Assembly: GCA_020633295.1 (NCBI GenBank)
Contig: JACKDW010000002.1
Coordinates: 1,054,001 to 1,118,000, forward strand
DNA from: Myxococcales bacterium
GTDB taxonomy: Bacteria > Myxococcota_A > Polyangia > Nannocystales > Nannocystaceae
Direction: 5' to 3'
Length of the DNA stretch: 64,000 bases
Below are positions 26,132 to 38,000 of the stretch, piece by piece (position 1 is the first letter of the stretch; each line of letters begins with the position of its first letter). The position numbers and the translations under genes were made by a program. The notes below the pieces were generated by a model, which saw only the letters and a program-made list of their open reading frames with translations, did no database searches and had not been told where the DNA came from.

Positions 26132-26175
26132 GGCGCGTTGACCCGCGCAGGCCATGACTCACGGGGCCGGCGCGG

Positions 26176-26820
26176 CTAGATCTTCAGCTGCTTGTAGGCG
26201 CAAAAATCCGCGTACGAGTCCGCCGCGAGCGCGGGGTTGTGGATGAGCTCCCAGGCGAGCGTGCTCGTCGGTCGGGGGCCGTAATCGTGCCCCGGGTACA
26301 CGCGTGTCCACTCGGGCAGCGTGGCGATGCGGCGCTGCAGGGTTTCGAACATCGCGCGCGGGTCGGAGACCGAGCCGCAGCTGCCGACGTAGAGCACGTC
26401 GCCCGTGATCACCGCGCCGGGCGCGGGGAGGTACCAGCACACGCAGCCCGGGCTGTGACCCGGCGCGTGGATCGCTTCAACGTGCTCTGACCCGAGGGCC
26501 ACGCGCGCGCCGTGCGAGACGGGCTCGATGACGGCGTCGGGCCCGCAGATACGACGCAGCTCCGCGAGCTCGAGCGGGTGACCGCTGATCGGCGCGCCGG
26601 TCGCGAGGTGCGCCTCCGCGAGCCCCGCGACGTGGTCTTCGTGCGAGTGCGTGATGAGGATCCGCGCGACACGCCAGCCGCGCTCGCGGGTGATCCGCAG
26701 CAGTCGATCGACTTCGAACGCCGGATCCACGAGGGCCGCGAGCTTGCTCGCGGGGCACGCGAGGATCTCGCAGAAGTTGTGGATCAGCCCGACCTCAACC
26801 TGAACGATCTCGAGGGCCAC
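26176..26820 (-). CDS. Metallo-beta-lactamase-fold hydrolase (glyoxalase II-like)
   Basis: The zinc-binding sequence is intact: THSHEDHVAG (HxHxDH), HAPGHSPG, the bridging Asp in VITGDVLYVGSCG, and the final His in YPGHDYG. The protein resembles hydroxyacylglutathione hydrolases and persulfide dioxygenases, but at 214 residues it lacks the full C-terminal glutathione-binding domain. It is therefore best called a glyoxalase II-like hydrolase with unknown thioester substrate. It opens directly with MALEIVQVEVGLIHNFCEIL and no signal, so it is cytosolic. It diverges from the helicase gene. Confidence 0.85.
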   Translation of the reverse strand: MALEIVQVEVGLIHNFCEILACPASKLAALVDPAFEVDRLLRITRERGWRVARILITHSHEDHVAGLAEAHLATGAPISGHPLELAELRRICGPDAVIEPVSHGARVALGSEHVEAIHAPGHSPGCVCWYLPAPGAVITGDVLYVGSCGSVSDPRAMFETLQRRIATLPEWTRVYPGHDYGPRPTSTLAWELIHNPALAADSYADFCAYKQLKI

Positions 26821-26921
26821 GCGGCGATTCTATCGCGGCGCGCGAGCTCACGTCGCTTGCGGCGCGGCGTGCGAGGCCGTACAACCTCGCACCGAGCGAG
26901 TCAGGACGGGGTGGTGCGACG

Positions 26922-29036
26922 ATGGATCTCGGCGGTCTGAATGAGAGCCAACGCGCGGCGGTGTGCTGCATTGACGGCCCGCTGCTCGTGCTCGCGGGCG
27001 CGGGCTCGGGCAAGACGCGCGTCATCACCCACCGGATCGCGTACATGCTCGAGCGCGGGATCCGGCCCGAGTCGATCGTCGCGCTGAGCTTCACGAACAA
27101 GGCCGCGGACGAGATGCGCGAGCGCCTCGCGCGGATGGTCGGCCGCCGCGCGGGCGAGCTGGTCCTTGGGACCTTTCACAGCCTCGGCGTCCGGATGATG
27201 CGCGCGCGCCCCGAGGACTTCGGCGTGCCGAAGAAATTCTCGATCCTCGACCAGGGCGACGTCTACGGGCTGATCCGCTCGATCCTGCGCGACGAGGGGA
27301 TCCACTTCGCGGGCGCCGATCGCCGCTTCGACCCCGGCGCGATCGTCCAGCGCATCTCGCTGTGGAAGAACGCCTTCATCACGCCGGCGCAGGCGCAGGA
27401 CCCCGACAAGATCGAGAGCGACTACGACGAGGTCGCCGCGGAGGTCTACGGACCCTACGAGGAGCGCCTGGCGAGCCTCGGCGCGGTCGACTTCGACGAC
27501 CTCGTGTGTCGGATCGCGCGCGCGCTGAAGTCGAGCGACGCGGCCCGCGAGTACTGGCAGGCGCGCTTCTCTCACGTGCTCGTCGACGAGTACCAGGACA
27601 CCAACAAGGCGCAGTTCGAAGTCCTGCGCGAGCTCGTCGGCGCGCGCCAGAACCTGTGCGTCGTCGGCGACGACGACCAGGCGATCTACGGGTGGCGCGG
27701 GGCCAAGGTCGCCAACATCCTCGGCTTCGACATGTACTTCCCGTCCGCGGTGACGATCAAGCTCGAGGAGAACTACCGCTCCTGCGCGCCGATCCTCGAC
27801 TGCGCGAACGCGGTGATCGTCAACAACCAGGGGCGCCACGACAAGGTGCTGCTGCCGCAGCGAGACGGCGGCGAGCCGGTCACCGAGGTGCTCGCGGAGG
27901 ACGGCCCGCAGGAGACGAACTGGGTCACGAGCCGGATCCGTCAGCTGATCAAGGAGGAAGGCGTCCCGGGGCACGCGATCGCGGTGCTGTATCGCTCGAC
28001 ACGGCAGGCGCGCTCGGTCGAGGAGCGCCTGCAGGAGCACGGCCTCGCCTACCGGGTCCTCGGCGGGCAGGCGATGTACGACAAGAAGCAGGTCAAGGAC
28101 GCGCTCGCGTACCTCAAGGTGCTGATCTACCCGACCGACGAGATCGCGGTCCGGCGCGCGATGAACGTGCCCTCGCGCGGCATCGGCGGGAAGTCGCTCG
28201 AGCGGCTGCTGGCCCACGCGAGCGCGCAGCGGCTCTCGCTGATGGAGGCGATTCACCGCTGCGATGACGTGCCCGGGATCGGCGGTCGACCGGCGGACGG
28301 GCTGCGGCGCTTCTCGGAGCTGGTGCGCTTCGGGCAGTCGCGGATGTACGCGTCGGGCTCGGCCGCGCTGGCGCTGCGCGAGCTGCTCGACCGCGTCGCG
28401 CTGCGGGACCACGTCATGCGCGAGCTCGGCTCGTCCGAGGCCGCCGCGCACCGCTGGGCCGACGTCGAGCGCTTGCTCGCGAGCGTCGAGCGCTTCGAGC
28501 AGCGCGCGCGCGAGGCCGGGCAGCGGCGCGCGCGGTGGAACGAGTTCTTCGGCTCGATGACGCTCGAGCGCGACAAGAAGGACGCGGGGGAGGACGCGGG
28601 CGCGCGCGGTCAGGTCACGCTGGCGACGCTGCACAGCGCCAAGGGGCTCGAGTGGCCGGTGGTGTTCATCATCGGCTGCGAGGAGGGCATCATGCCGCAC
28701 AAGCGCGTCGACGCGCCGCGGATCAGCGACGCGATCGCCGGGGACGTCGAGGAGGAGCGCCGCCTCTTCTACGTCGGCATCACGCGCGCGCGCGATCGCC
28801 TGTTCCTGACCCGCGCGGCCGCGCGATTCGAGCGCGGCCGACAGGTGAAGTGCTTGCCCAGCCGATTCCTCGAGGAGCTCCCCGAGGCCGTGACGCGCTA
28901 CAACATCAGCACCGAGGAGAGCCTGACCGTGGAGAAGATCGAGTCCATGGCCGACGCCTTCCTCGCCAAGCTGGCGCTCGCGAAGGAAGCCGCCGCGTCT
29001 GAGGACAAGCGCCGGCGCGGCGCGGCGCGCCGCTGA
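26922..29036 (+). CDS. UvrD/PcrA/Rep-type 3'-5' DNA helicase
   Basis: Superfamily 1A helicase of 704 residues. Motif Q and I: LNESQRAAV and LVLAGAGSGKTRVITHRIAY; motif Ia ALSFTNKAADEMRERL; motif II VDEYQDTNKAQF; motif III VGDDDQAIYGWRGA; motif IV LEENYRS; motif V VTLATLHSAKGLEW; motif VI EEERRLFYVGITRARDRLFL. The order and length match Rep/PcrA rather than RecB, and there is no nuclease domain. Likely roles are replication-fork restart, mismatch repair or excision repair; which of Rep, UvrD or PcrA it equals cannot be told from one copy. Confidence 0.95.
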   Translation: MDLGGLNESQRAAVCCIDGPLLVLAGAGSGKTRVITHRIAYMLERGIRPESIVALSFTNKAADEMRERLARMVGRRAGELVLGTFHSLGVRMMRARPEDFGVPKKFSILDQGDVYGLIRSILRDEGIHFAGADRRFDPGAIVQRISLWKNAFITPAQAQDPDKIESDYDEVAAEVYGPYEERLASLGAVDFDDLVCRIARALKSSDAAREYWQARFSHVLVDEYQDTNKAQFEVLRELVGARQNLCVVGDDDQAIYGWRGAKVANILGFDMYFPSAVTIKLEENYRSCAPILDCANAVIVNNQGRHDKVLLPQRDGGEPVTEVLAEDGPQETNWVTSRIRQLIKEEGVPGHAIAVLYRSTRQARSVEERLQEHGLAYRVLGGQAMYDKKQVKDALAYLKVLIYPTDEIAVRRAMNVPSRGIGGKSLERLLAHASAQRLSLMEAIHRCDDVPGIGGRPADGLRRFSELVRFGQSRMYASGSAALALRELLDRVALRDHVMRELGSSEAAAHRWADVERLLASVERFEQRAREAGQRRARWNEFFGSMTLERDKKDAGEDAGARGQVTLATLHSAKGLEWPVVFIIGCEEGIMPHKRVDAPRISDAIAGDVEEERRLFYVGITRARDRLFLTRAAARFERGRQVKCLPSRFLEELPEAVTRYNISTEESLTVEKIESMADAFLAKLALAKEAAASEDKRRRGAARR

Positions 29037-29641
29037 GGCGCGCCGCGAGTTGCGTGATCATGCAGCGGTCACGACCGCGCGTGGATCGCCTACGTTGGCG
29101 GACGCGCGCGAACGAAGGCGCGCGTCGGAGGCGCTGTGAGCGCGAGTGAAACCAGGCCCTACCTGTGCGATAGGCCGGCGCTCGAGCCAGGGGCTCTGGC
29201 GGTGCCCGAAAAAACGCACGCTAGATAGCGCTCCTCGCAACCCTGTTCTCTCGTCGGGGGTGTTCGCGTTTTGTGGTGTTTCGCCGCGCGGGCGAAAACT
29301 CGCTCGCTTCGCGAGCCGTCGTCGCCTGCGTGCGCGGTCTCGAGGCGCCAGACGGGCGTCATGGACGTTCGACTCTGCACCTCGGGTCGCGCGGGGGCGC
29401 CTTCAAACCATCTTGAACGGCATTCTCCTGCGGCTTCGATTGGCTACAATACAGAAGCGCAACGCTCGTGATCCCTCTCACTGCTGGGTTATATCGAAAC
29501 GGAGGGTCGCCCCGGGCTCGGAGGCGACGCCACTTCCCTGTGTCCGTACGATCGATCGTCTAACCACCGGACTGCCCACGTTCTCACCTCGGTTTCCCCC
29601 CGCGCCGCCAGCCGCCACGCGCTCGAGCTCCTCGTCCGCTC
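29037..29641. other. 605-base intergenic region before the receiver-cyclase gene
   Basis: No convincing gene. A small perfect stem, GCTCGC/GCGAGC with loop TTC, occurs near 29307-29321 and may stabilise the helicase mRNA 3' end. A -10-like TACAAT at 29445-29450 lies about 190 bases before the downstream start, without a clear -35. Base composition is somewhat less GC-rich than the flanking genes. Confidence 0.4.
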
Positions 29642-31522
29642 ATGCCCAACGACAACGCCGATACCCGACCCAAGGATGACGACGCCGCGGCGTCGCTCCC
29701 AGTCGACGCGGTCTCGGGCGCTTCGGACCCCGCAGGCGACGATGAGGACATCTTTGCGGGGAGCTTGATCGAGCCAGGCGGCGAGCGTCCGCCGCTCGAC
29801 GGGGCCGAGGCCGGGGGTGACGAGCCCGCGGCTCCGGATGACGGGACCGCGGGCGGCGAGGTCGCGCCGGCGGGCGACACGGGCGACAGCGGCGACACGG
29901 GCGACAGCGGCGGCGGCCAGGAGGCCGAAGCGGACGCGTCGCCGTCCGACTCAGCCCGTTCGAAGCCGCAGCGCTCCACGAGTTCGAAGTACCGCCACGA
30001 TCTGCGCACGCCCTTCAACCTGATCATCGGCTACAGCGAGATGCTGATCGAGGACGCCGAGGACATGGGCGACGAGTTCTTCGGCACGAGCATGACGACG
30101 GTCCTCAAGGACGCGAAGCAGCTGCTCGGCGTCGTCGACGACATGCTCGATCGCAACACGCCGATCCCGAGCCCGGAGCGCGTCAACCACGACCTCCTGT
30201 TCCCGCTCAGCCACCTGCTGCAGAACGTCGACCGCCTGCGCAAGATCTCGGACGAGCAGGAGTCCGGCGAGGAGCGCGTCACCGACCTCGACAAGATCTA
30301 CACCTCGATCAAGCGCTTCGAGGAGCTGGTCGGCAGCGGGTACATCGAGAAGGCCACGGTCGACAAGCGCCCCGGCGGCGCGCCGACCCACTCGACGCCC
30401 AACAGCGCGAGCGCGCGTCCGACCAAGGAGGAGCCGCGCAAGGCCCGGAGCGTCGTCGAGAAGGGCCGCGTGCTCGTCGTCGACGACAACGAGCTCAACC
30501 GCAACATGCTCTCGCGTCGCCTCGAGCGCGACGGCCACGACGTCAAGATCGCGGAGAACGGGCGCGAGGCGCTCGAGATGCTGCGCGGCGAGGAGTTCGA
30601 CCTGATCCTGCTCGACGTGATGATGCCGGAGATGGACGGCTACGAGGTGCTCGAGCGCCTGCACGCCGACGACCGCCTGCGCGGGATCCCGGTCATCATG
30701 ATCTCGGCGCTCGACGAGCTGAGCACGGTGGTGCGCTGCATCGAGCTCGGCGCCGAGGACTACCTGCCCAAGCCCTTCGACCCGGTGATCCTGCGCGCGC
30801 GCATCGGCGCGTGCCTCGAGAAGAAGAAGCTGCGGGACCGCGAGCGCGCGTACATCAAGCGCCTGCGCACGGAGCAGGAGCGCTCCGATCAGCTGCTGCT
30901 CAACATCCTGCCCAAGCCGATCGCCAAGCGGCTCAAGGCCGGTCAGCGGACGATCGCCGACAGCTTCCCCGACGTGACCGTGCTGTTCGCCGACCTCGTC
31001 GGCTTCACGCGCATGTCCGAGCAGTCATCCCCCGGCGAGCTCGTCGCCATGCTCAACAAGATCTTCTCGATGTTCGACCTCCTCGTCGACAAGCACGGGC
31101 TCGAGAAGATCAAGACGATCGGCGACGAGTACATGGCCGCGGGCGGGATCCCGACGCCGCGCGAGGACCACGCCGAGGCCGTCGCCGAGATGGCGCTCGA
31201 CATGCTCTCGGTCATGGACCGCTTCAACGCGAAGCGCAATCACGGCGTCCGCATCCGCGTGGGCATGAACTGCGGGCCCGTGACCGCAGGCATCATCGGC
31301 ACGCGCAAGTTCGCCTATGACCTGTGGGGCGACACGGTGAACATCGCCAGCCGCATGGAGTCGCACGGCATCGCGAACTCGATCCAGGTGACCGAGGAGA
31401 CGTACAAGCGCCTGCGCTACCGCTTCTCGTTCCAGCGCCGCGGGATCATCCACGTGAAGGGCAAAGGCGCCCTCTGCACGTACTTCCTCGTCGGTCGCCG
31501 GCAGCAGCCCGGGCGTTCCTGA
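29642..31522 (+). CDS. HisKA-like / receiver / class III adenylate cyclase fusion
   Basis: 626 residues in four parts. Residues 1-110 are acidic, Pro/Gly-rich and repetitive (GDTGDSGDTGDSGGG). Residues about 114-175 look like a histidine-kinase dimerisation helix with His119 in YRHDLRTPFNLIIGYSEML, but no HATPase domain follows. Residues about 276-395 are a receiver (VLVVDDNELNRNM, phospho-acceptor Asp325 in LLDVMMPEMDG, YLPKPF). Residues about 430-620 are a class III nucleotidyl cyclase: VLFADLVGFTRMS and TIGDEYMAAGG hold the two metal Asp residues, and AYDLWGDTVNIASRME is the classic substrate/transition-state block. It probably makes cAMP under phosphorelay control, being phosphorylated in trans. 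Confidence 0.92.
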   Translation: MPNDNADTRPKDDDAAASLPVDAVSGASDPAGDDEDIFAGSLIEPGGERPPLDGAEAGGDEPAAPDDGTAGGEVAPAGDTGDSGDTGDSGGGQEAEADASPSDSARSKPQRSTSSKYRHDLRTPFNLIIGYSEMLIEDAEDMGDEFFGTSMTTVLKDAKQLLGVVDDMLDRNTPIPSPERVNHDLLFPLSHLLQNVDRLRKISDEQESGEERVTDLDKIYTSIKRFEELVGSGYIEKATVDKRPGGAPTHSTPNSASARPTKEEPRKARSVVEKGRVLVVDDNELNRNMLSRRLERDGHDVKIAENGREALEMLRGEEFDLILLDVMMPEMDGYEVLERLHADDRLRGIPVIMISALDELSTVVRCIELGAEDYLPKPFDPVILRARIGACLEKKKLRDRERAYIKRLRTEQERSDQLLLNILPKPIAKRLKAGQRTIADSFPDVTVLFADLVGFTRMSEQSSPGELVAMLNKIFSMFDLLVDKHGLEKIKTIGDEYMAAGGIPTPREDHAEAVAEMALDMLSVMDRFNAKRNHGVRIRVGMNCGPVTAGIIGTRKFAYDLWGDTVNIASRMESHGIANSIQVTEETYKRLRYRFSFQRRGIIHVKGKGALCTYFLVGRRQQPGRS

Positions 31523-32076
31523 CCCTCGCGGCCCGCCGGGTCGCGCTCAGAGGCGCGCGCGCGTCGTTTCGCCCGGGCCCGCGGCCGGAGATCGCCGCAG
31601 TGGTTGCGTTCGCGCGATCAATCCTGGTCACAAAACCGGTACATCCACGAAAATAACGCGGCCCAATTCGCCCAGGATCCACGAGATCATCGGGCATCGC
31701 GGCGAAGAGCGCTCGTCGCCTTCGTCGCGTCCCGGGCGGGCGTGGAAGTCACACGCTCGCCTGCGCGTTGGGTGTGCAAACGGCGACGGGATTTTCGTGC
31801 GAGCGTGACGGCACTATCTCTCAGCGACTCAGCGATTCTCTGCGCGCCGCCGCGTCGCGGCCGCGAACTCCGACGCGTGGTCGCGTCGTCACGCCGTCAC
31901 GCGCTCCTTCGCTCCTCCGAAGCTCCCTCCGAAGCCCCCTCCGAAGCCCCCTTCGAAGCCCCCTTCGAAGCCCCCTCCGAAGCTCCCTCCGAAGCTTTCC
32001 TCGACTCAGCGCGAGCGCTCTCCAGCGCCGCGCGCCAGGCCCCGATCCCCACCGGCCAGGACAGGACAGGTAACGA
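31523..32076. other. 554-base gap upstream of the alpha-2-macroglobulin gene
   Basis: Contains no supported gene. Its right half holds a 12-bp tandem repeat described separately, and a promoter for the macroglobulin gene is expected after it, but no clear motif is seen. The dyad-free left half includes a short AT-richer stretch near 31620-31670 (CCACGAAAATAACG). Confidence 0.4.
31916..32000. repeat. 12-bp tandem repeat, seven copies
   Basis: TCCGAAGCCCCC and near variants (TTCGAAGCCCCC, TCCGAAGCTCCC) run head to tail for about 85 bases, ending about 75 bases before the macroglobulin start codon. Read rightward in one frame it would encode Ser-Glu-Ala-Pro repeats, but no start or conserved protein supports this. 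The TTCGAAG palindromes fall in the middle units. Confidence 0.9.
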
Positions 32077-35000
32077 ATGATCACGCGATCACGGCCCGCA
32101 ATCTCCTCTGGACGTACCCACGCGCGACCCGCGTTTCGCGGCCGCGCCGCGCTGCGCGGCTCGGCGCTCGCGCTCGCGCTCGCGTCGCTCGCGTGTCAGC
32201 CCAACACCGCGCCGACGCCCGGGACGCTCCCCGACAGCGCCGACGACGATCCGGTGTCGAACAGCATCGTCGTGCGCACGGTGCCCGAGAGCATCGACAC
32301 GCTCGTGTTCCCGCCGCCGGCTGCGGGTCGTGGCCAGCGCCCGGCGCTGACGCTCCCGGACGGCAGCGAGACGGCCAAGCCCGACAAGCCGGAGGAGCCG
32401 TTTGGCGTCCGCTACCCGCGTGCCGGTGACGACGCGGACGCGACCTTCAACGTCTACGGTCAGACCTTCCACGTGACCTTCAATCGGCCCGTGGCGCTGC
32501 CCAAGAAGATCCGCCGCAACAAGCCGGTGCCCGCCAACGAGGGCACGCTGACGATCGAGCCGGCGGTCGAGGGTACGGCGCGCTGGACGTCCGAGTATGT
32601 CCTCGAGTTCACGGCGAAGAAGCCCTTCGATCCGGACACGACCTACACCGTCACGGTCAACGGGGTCGAGAGCGCGCCGCGGCCGGCCGACGGCAAGCAG
32701 AACGCGAACGCGGACAACCGCGCCGCCGAGCCCGCGGAGGACGCGTCCGCGCCGGAGCCCGAGCTGCTGCCTGGCGAGGCCATGAAGGAGCCGTGGACCG
32801 CGAAGTTCAACGCCGAGCCGCGCATCCCCATGGCCGGCAAGGTGCTCTCGTACATCCCCAAGCCGGGCAGCCCGCGGGTCGTGATCATGCGACCGCACAG
32901 CGGCTCCAAGGTCGGCGGGGGCGCCGAGCTGGGCGTCGTCTTTGATCAGCCGGTCGGCCTCAAGCAGGCCGAGGAGCTGGTCAAGCTGCGCAAGGACGAC
33001 AACACCTTCGTCGACGTCACGCTCTCGCACCCGAGCGGCTCGACCTTCCAGGGCGTCAAGATCAACAAGCGCCACGTCGTCATCGCCAAGCCCACCGAGC
33101 CGCTCACCGCCGGCGAGGACTACGAGCTCGTCGCCTGGGACGCCGAGCGCCAGCTGTTCGAGCAGCGCGAGTCGACCGTGCACGACTTCACCGTCGCGCC
33201 CGAGCTCGAGCGCACCGGCGTGCGCTGCGGCTACGGCTATAACAACACCTGCGACTGGTCCGAGCCCAAGCTGACCATGAGCGGGCGCGACATCGAGGTC
33301 GAGTTTAACAACCGGATCTCGATGAGCGAGGCCGCGCTGAAGAACGCCGTGCGCGTGAGCCCGCCGGTGCCCAACCTCCGGGTCTGGTCGAGCGGCTACT
33401 GGGACAGCTCCGGGAGCGTGCGCATCTCCGGCGGGTTCAACTCCTCGAGCACCTACACCATCACGATCAACGGCCTGCGCGACGCCTACGGTCACACGCA
33501 GTCCGAGCCTGTGCGCTTCAACGTCGTCACGCTGCCCGAGACCGCGAGCGCGTCGATGCCCGAGGGCTCGCTCGTGCTCGACGAGCAGAGCACGCGCGCG
33601 TTCACGGTCACCACGCGCAACGTCGTCCGCGCCTCGCTCGAGGTCTGGCCGGTCACGCCCGGCGACCCGACCGACCTGAAGAAAGCCCGCGAGCACGCGG
33701 ACCGGCACACCAAGCCCGCGGAGGAGCCCAAGCTGCGCATCCCGTTCATGCCGGCGGTCAAGCGCGACGAGTTCGTCAAGACCGAGGTCGACCTGCTCAG
33801 CCACCTCACGCCGGGCAGCAACTACCTGGTCGCGCTCAATATCGACGGCACCGGCTTCGGGGCCAAGGAGACGGAGTACCCGAGCTGGAGCCGGGCCGGG
33901 CGCACGCCGGTCGCGCTGCTCACGCCCGGCGACGGACAGACGCTCGCGGTCCACACCCACTCGGTGCCTGACGCGACGATCGTCCAGGTCGCGCGGATGT
34001 CCACCGGTGAGCCTGTCCCTGGGGCCTCGTTCACGCTCAACGGCGAGTCCATCACGGGCGCGCCGGTGTCCGACGCCAACGGCGTCGCCGTGCTGCCCTT
34101 CGGCATCGACCGCCTCAACAACTCGGTCCTCGACGTCAAGGGCGGCGGCACCACCGCGACGATCTCGCCGAGCTCTCGGAGCACGCGCGGTCGCAGCCTG
34201 TTCCCCAGCATGGGCGCGGGCGAGGTCATCTCGACCGGCGATCGCCGCGGGCTGATCATGACGGACCGCGGGATCTACCGGCCTGGCGCGACGATTCACA
34301 TCAAGGCGATGGCGCGCAAGAAGATCGGCGAGCGCTACGTGCCGATCCCCTCGACGCCCGTGGAGGTCAAGGTCTTCGGGCCGATGGACGACGAGCTCGA
34401 GAGCTTCAAGGGCGTCACCAACGACATGGGCAGCTTCGCGGTCGACTACGAGAGCACGCTCGAGGGGCGCGTCGGTCGTCACCGCGTCACCTTCGAGCTG
34501 CTGGACGAGGCCGGCGAGCTCGGCGAGACCTTCGTGCAGGTCTCGGAGTTCGAACCGCCGCGCTTCACCGTCGACGTCGACGCCGGCGCGAAGGGCTCGA
34601 GCGCCATGCGCGCGACCGTGGTCGGCAAGTACCTGTTCGGCGCGCCGATGGACGGCGCCGACGTCGAGTGGTCGCTGACGCGCGAGCCGGCCTCGCTGCC
34701 GTCGGGCCGGCTGTCCGACGCGGGCCTCGTGTTCAGCGACGACCGCAGCGACTGGTGGGATGACGACGTCGACGACGAGCGCTGGAGCCGATCGGGGCGC
34801 GGCAAGCTCGGCGCCGACGGCACGCTCACCGTCGAGCAGAAGGTCGACGTCGGCAACAGCGGGCCGCAGGCCTTCACGCTCGAGGCCGACGTCGCCGACG
34901 CCTCCTACCGGCACATCGCCGGCCGCGGCCGCGTCGTCATCCACCCGTCGAAGTACTACGCCGGCCTCAAGCTCGCCTCGAGCTGGTCGCCGGTCAGCAA

Positions 35001-38000
35001 CCCGCTGTCCGTCGGGCTCGGCGTCGCCGATCAAGAGGGCGAGCCGGTCGCCGGCGTGCAGGTCTCGGCCCGGCTGCAGCGCGTGAAGTGGCGCTACACC
35101 AAGCAGCGCGACGGCGGCGGCGTGCGCTACGAGTGGCACGCCACGCGCACGCAGGTCGACAGCTGCACGGTGACGAGCGAGCGCGACCCGGTGACCTGCG
35201 AGCTGACGCCGCCCGACACCGGTGACTACGAGATCATCTCGAGCGTCAACGGCCGCGACGGCGGCGCGCGCTCGACCTGGGTCTGGGGCCGCGGCAGCAC
35301 GCGCGCGCTGTTCCCCACCAAGGGGCGCACCGTCGACATCACGACCGACAAGCCGCGCTACAAGCCCGGCGAGGTCGCCAAGCTCATGGTCCGCAACCCC
35401 TATCCCGGCGCGACCGCGATCCTGACCCTCGAGCAAGGCGGCTTGATCACGCACCAGTCGCTGAGGATCGACGACGAGGCGGCGTTCCTCGACGTCCCGA
35501 TCAAGAGCGCCTACGCCCCGCACGTGCACGCGACGGTGACGCTGCTGCCGCGCGGCGCCGAGGACGACGACCGCGTGGACTGGAAGGTCGGCGCCGTGCG
35601 GATCCCGGTGTCGATGGACGACGCCCGCCTCGCGCTCGACGTGAAGACGGACAAAGAGGCCTACGAGCCCGGCGAGACCGTGACCATCGACCTCTCGCTG
35701 CGCGACCACGGCAGCGGCGTGGGCGGCGGCGAGATCGCGCTCGCGGTCGTCGACGAGGGCGTGCTGCGCATGACCAACCACCACGCGCCCGACCCGGTGA
35801 CGAAGATGCGCCCCGGGCAGCCGCTGAACTTCGAGGCCGAGGACACCCGCGAGGCGCTCGCGGCCTTCCTGCGCCTCAACAAGGCGACGGGCGACGGGGA
35901 CGCCGGCGAGGGCAACGTCGAGAGCGCGCGGAAGAAGTTCGTGAAGACGGCGCTGTGGCGCCCCGACATCCGCACCGACAAGAACGGCAAGGCGCGCGTG
36001 CAGTTCACGCTGCCCGACAACCTCACGCGCTTCCGCGTGATGGCGGTCGCGCTCGACCGCGAGGGCAAGGGCGCGTCGTCCGAGCACGGCTTCTACGTGC
36101 GCAAGCCCATCATGATGATCCCGGTGGTCCCGCGCTTCGCCAGCGTCGGCGATCAGATCGAGGCCGCCGCGATGCTGCACAACAACGCCGAGACGCCGCT
36201 GGAGGCCCGCGTGACGCTGGGCCGCGAGGAGCGGCGGATCACGCTCGCGCCCGAGAGCCGGCAGCGCGTCAACTTCCCGATGACGACCGATACGGTCGGC
36301 CCGCTGGAGCTCGACTTCTCGGTCCGCGACGGCAGCGACGCCGTGCGCGACCGCGTGGTCGTCAACATCCCCGTGCAGCGCGCGGGCGTGCTCGAGCACC
36401 CGCGCCTCGACGCCGCGTTCGTCGGCGAGCAGCTCGTCAAGCTCAAGGTCCCCGCCGGCGTCGTGCCCGGCAAGGGCGGCCAGGAGGCCGTGGTCGTGCG
36501 CGTCGGGCAGCACCTCTGGCCCGAGCTCGGCGCGCGCCTGAGCTACCTGCTCGACTACCCCCACGGCTGCGTCGAGCAGACCACCTCGTCGACGCTGCCG
36601 CTGCTCGCGGCCCGCGACATCCTCCCGCGCATCGGCTACACGGGCATGAGCCAGGCCGAGCTCGACAAGCGCATCAAGTCGGGCATCGAGCGGCTCCAGA
36701 GCATGAAGACGCCCAGCGGCGGCCTCGCGTACTGGCCCGGCGGCACCTCGCCCAACGTGTACGGCACCGCCTACGCGATCCGGGCCGTGATCGCGGCCAA
36801 GCAGGCGGGCATCGAGCTGCCCAAGGGGCTGCTCGAGGGCATGCAGGAGTACCTCGACGACGAGGTGACCGAGAGCGGGCGCGAGCCCGAGGTCCGCGCC
36901 GCGATCGCGCAGAGCCTCGCGGAGCTCGACGAGCTGCCGCAGAGCGCGGCCGACTCGCTCTACGACACGCGCGAGCAGCAGGGCGTGTTCGGCCTCGCCA
37001 GCCTGGCGATCGCCCTCAACGCGCTCGACGGCCAGGAGGATCGCGTCAAGCAGCTGCTCGACGACCTCGAGGGCAAGTTCGACGCCGAGGGCAAGCTGCT
37101 CGATCAGCCAGGATATGGCGACTTCTACTACTACGGCTCGCCCGTGCGTTCGAAGGCGCAGGCGCTGATCGCCATCGGCCGCCTGCGCAAGTCGGCCAAG
37201 CTGCGGCCGGTGCTGTTCCAGCGCCTGTCCGAGCAGCTCGGCGGCTACACGACCCAGTCGACCGCCTACTCGCTCATGGCCATGGCCGAGCAGCTCGTCG
37301 ACAACCCGGCGGACGGGGCGACCTTCACCGTCACGCTCGACGGCGCCGCGCTGACCCCGAGCAGGGAGATCGGCTCGGGCAGCTTCGAGTACGCGATCCC
37401 GATCGCGCAGCTCGCCGGCAACGAGGCCAACCTCGTGCTGCGCAGCGACAGCAAGGCCGCGATCGCGTTCATGGTCGACGCCGTGTGGACCCGCGACCTC
37501 AAGGACGCCGCGAGCTGGCAGGCCACGAGCGCGCGCCTCGGGCCCAACGTGTACCGCCTGTACACCGACCCCAAGGGCGGGCCGGTCGACCTCGCCAACG
37601 TCTCGCCCGGCCAGATGGTCCGCGTCGCGCTGCTCGCCGAGCTGCCTGACGAGCTCGAGCGCGAGCGCATGTCGTACCTCGCGATCACCGACCGCCTGCC
37701 CGCCGGCTTCGAGCCTGTCCAAACGGACCTGTGGACCGTCGCGCGCGCGCCGGAGCTGACCGACGAGCACCCCTTCGCCCGCTGGCTCCGCTGGGGCTCC
37801 AACGACGCGAGCTACATCGAGCTGCGCGACGATCGCGTGCACGTCTACTTCGACCGCGTGTGGGGTGAGCGCGCGCTGGCGACCTACCTCGTGCGCGCGT
37901 CGACCCCGGGTCGCTTCGCGCTGCCGCCGGCCATGGGCGAGTTCATGTACGTCGCCGACAGCCAGTCCTACAGCGAGGGCGGCGAGGTCGTCGTCAAGCA

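Noticed and set aside
24068..26155. Extending the exported protein to 695 codons
   Set aside because: The added part is Arg/His/Leu repeats that are the antisense of the Pro/Gln-rich tail gene. The signal-peptide-like start at 24892 is much better.
31604..32080. A protein with Ser-Glu-Ala-Pro repeats before the macroglobulin gene
   Set aside because: The frame lacks a convincing start and conserved sequence, and overlaps the macroglobulin start region; the repeat is better explained as DNA slippage.
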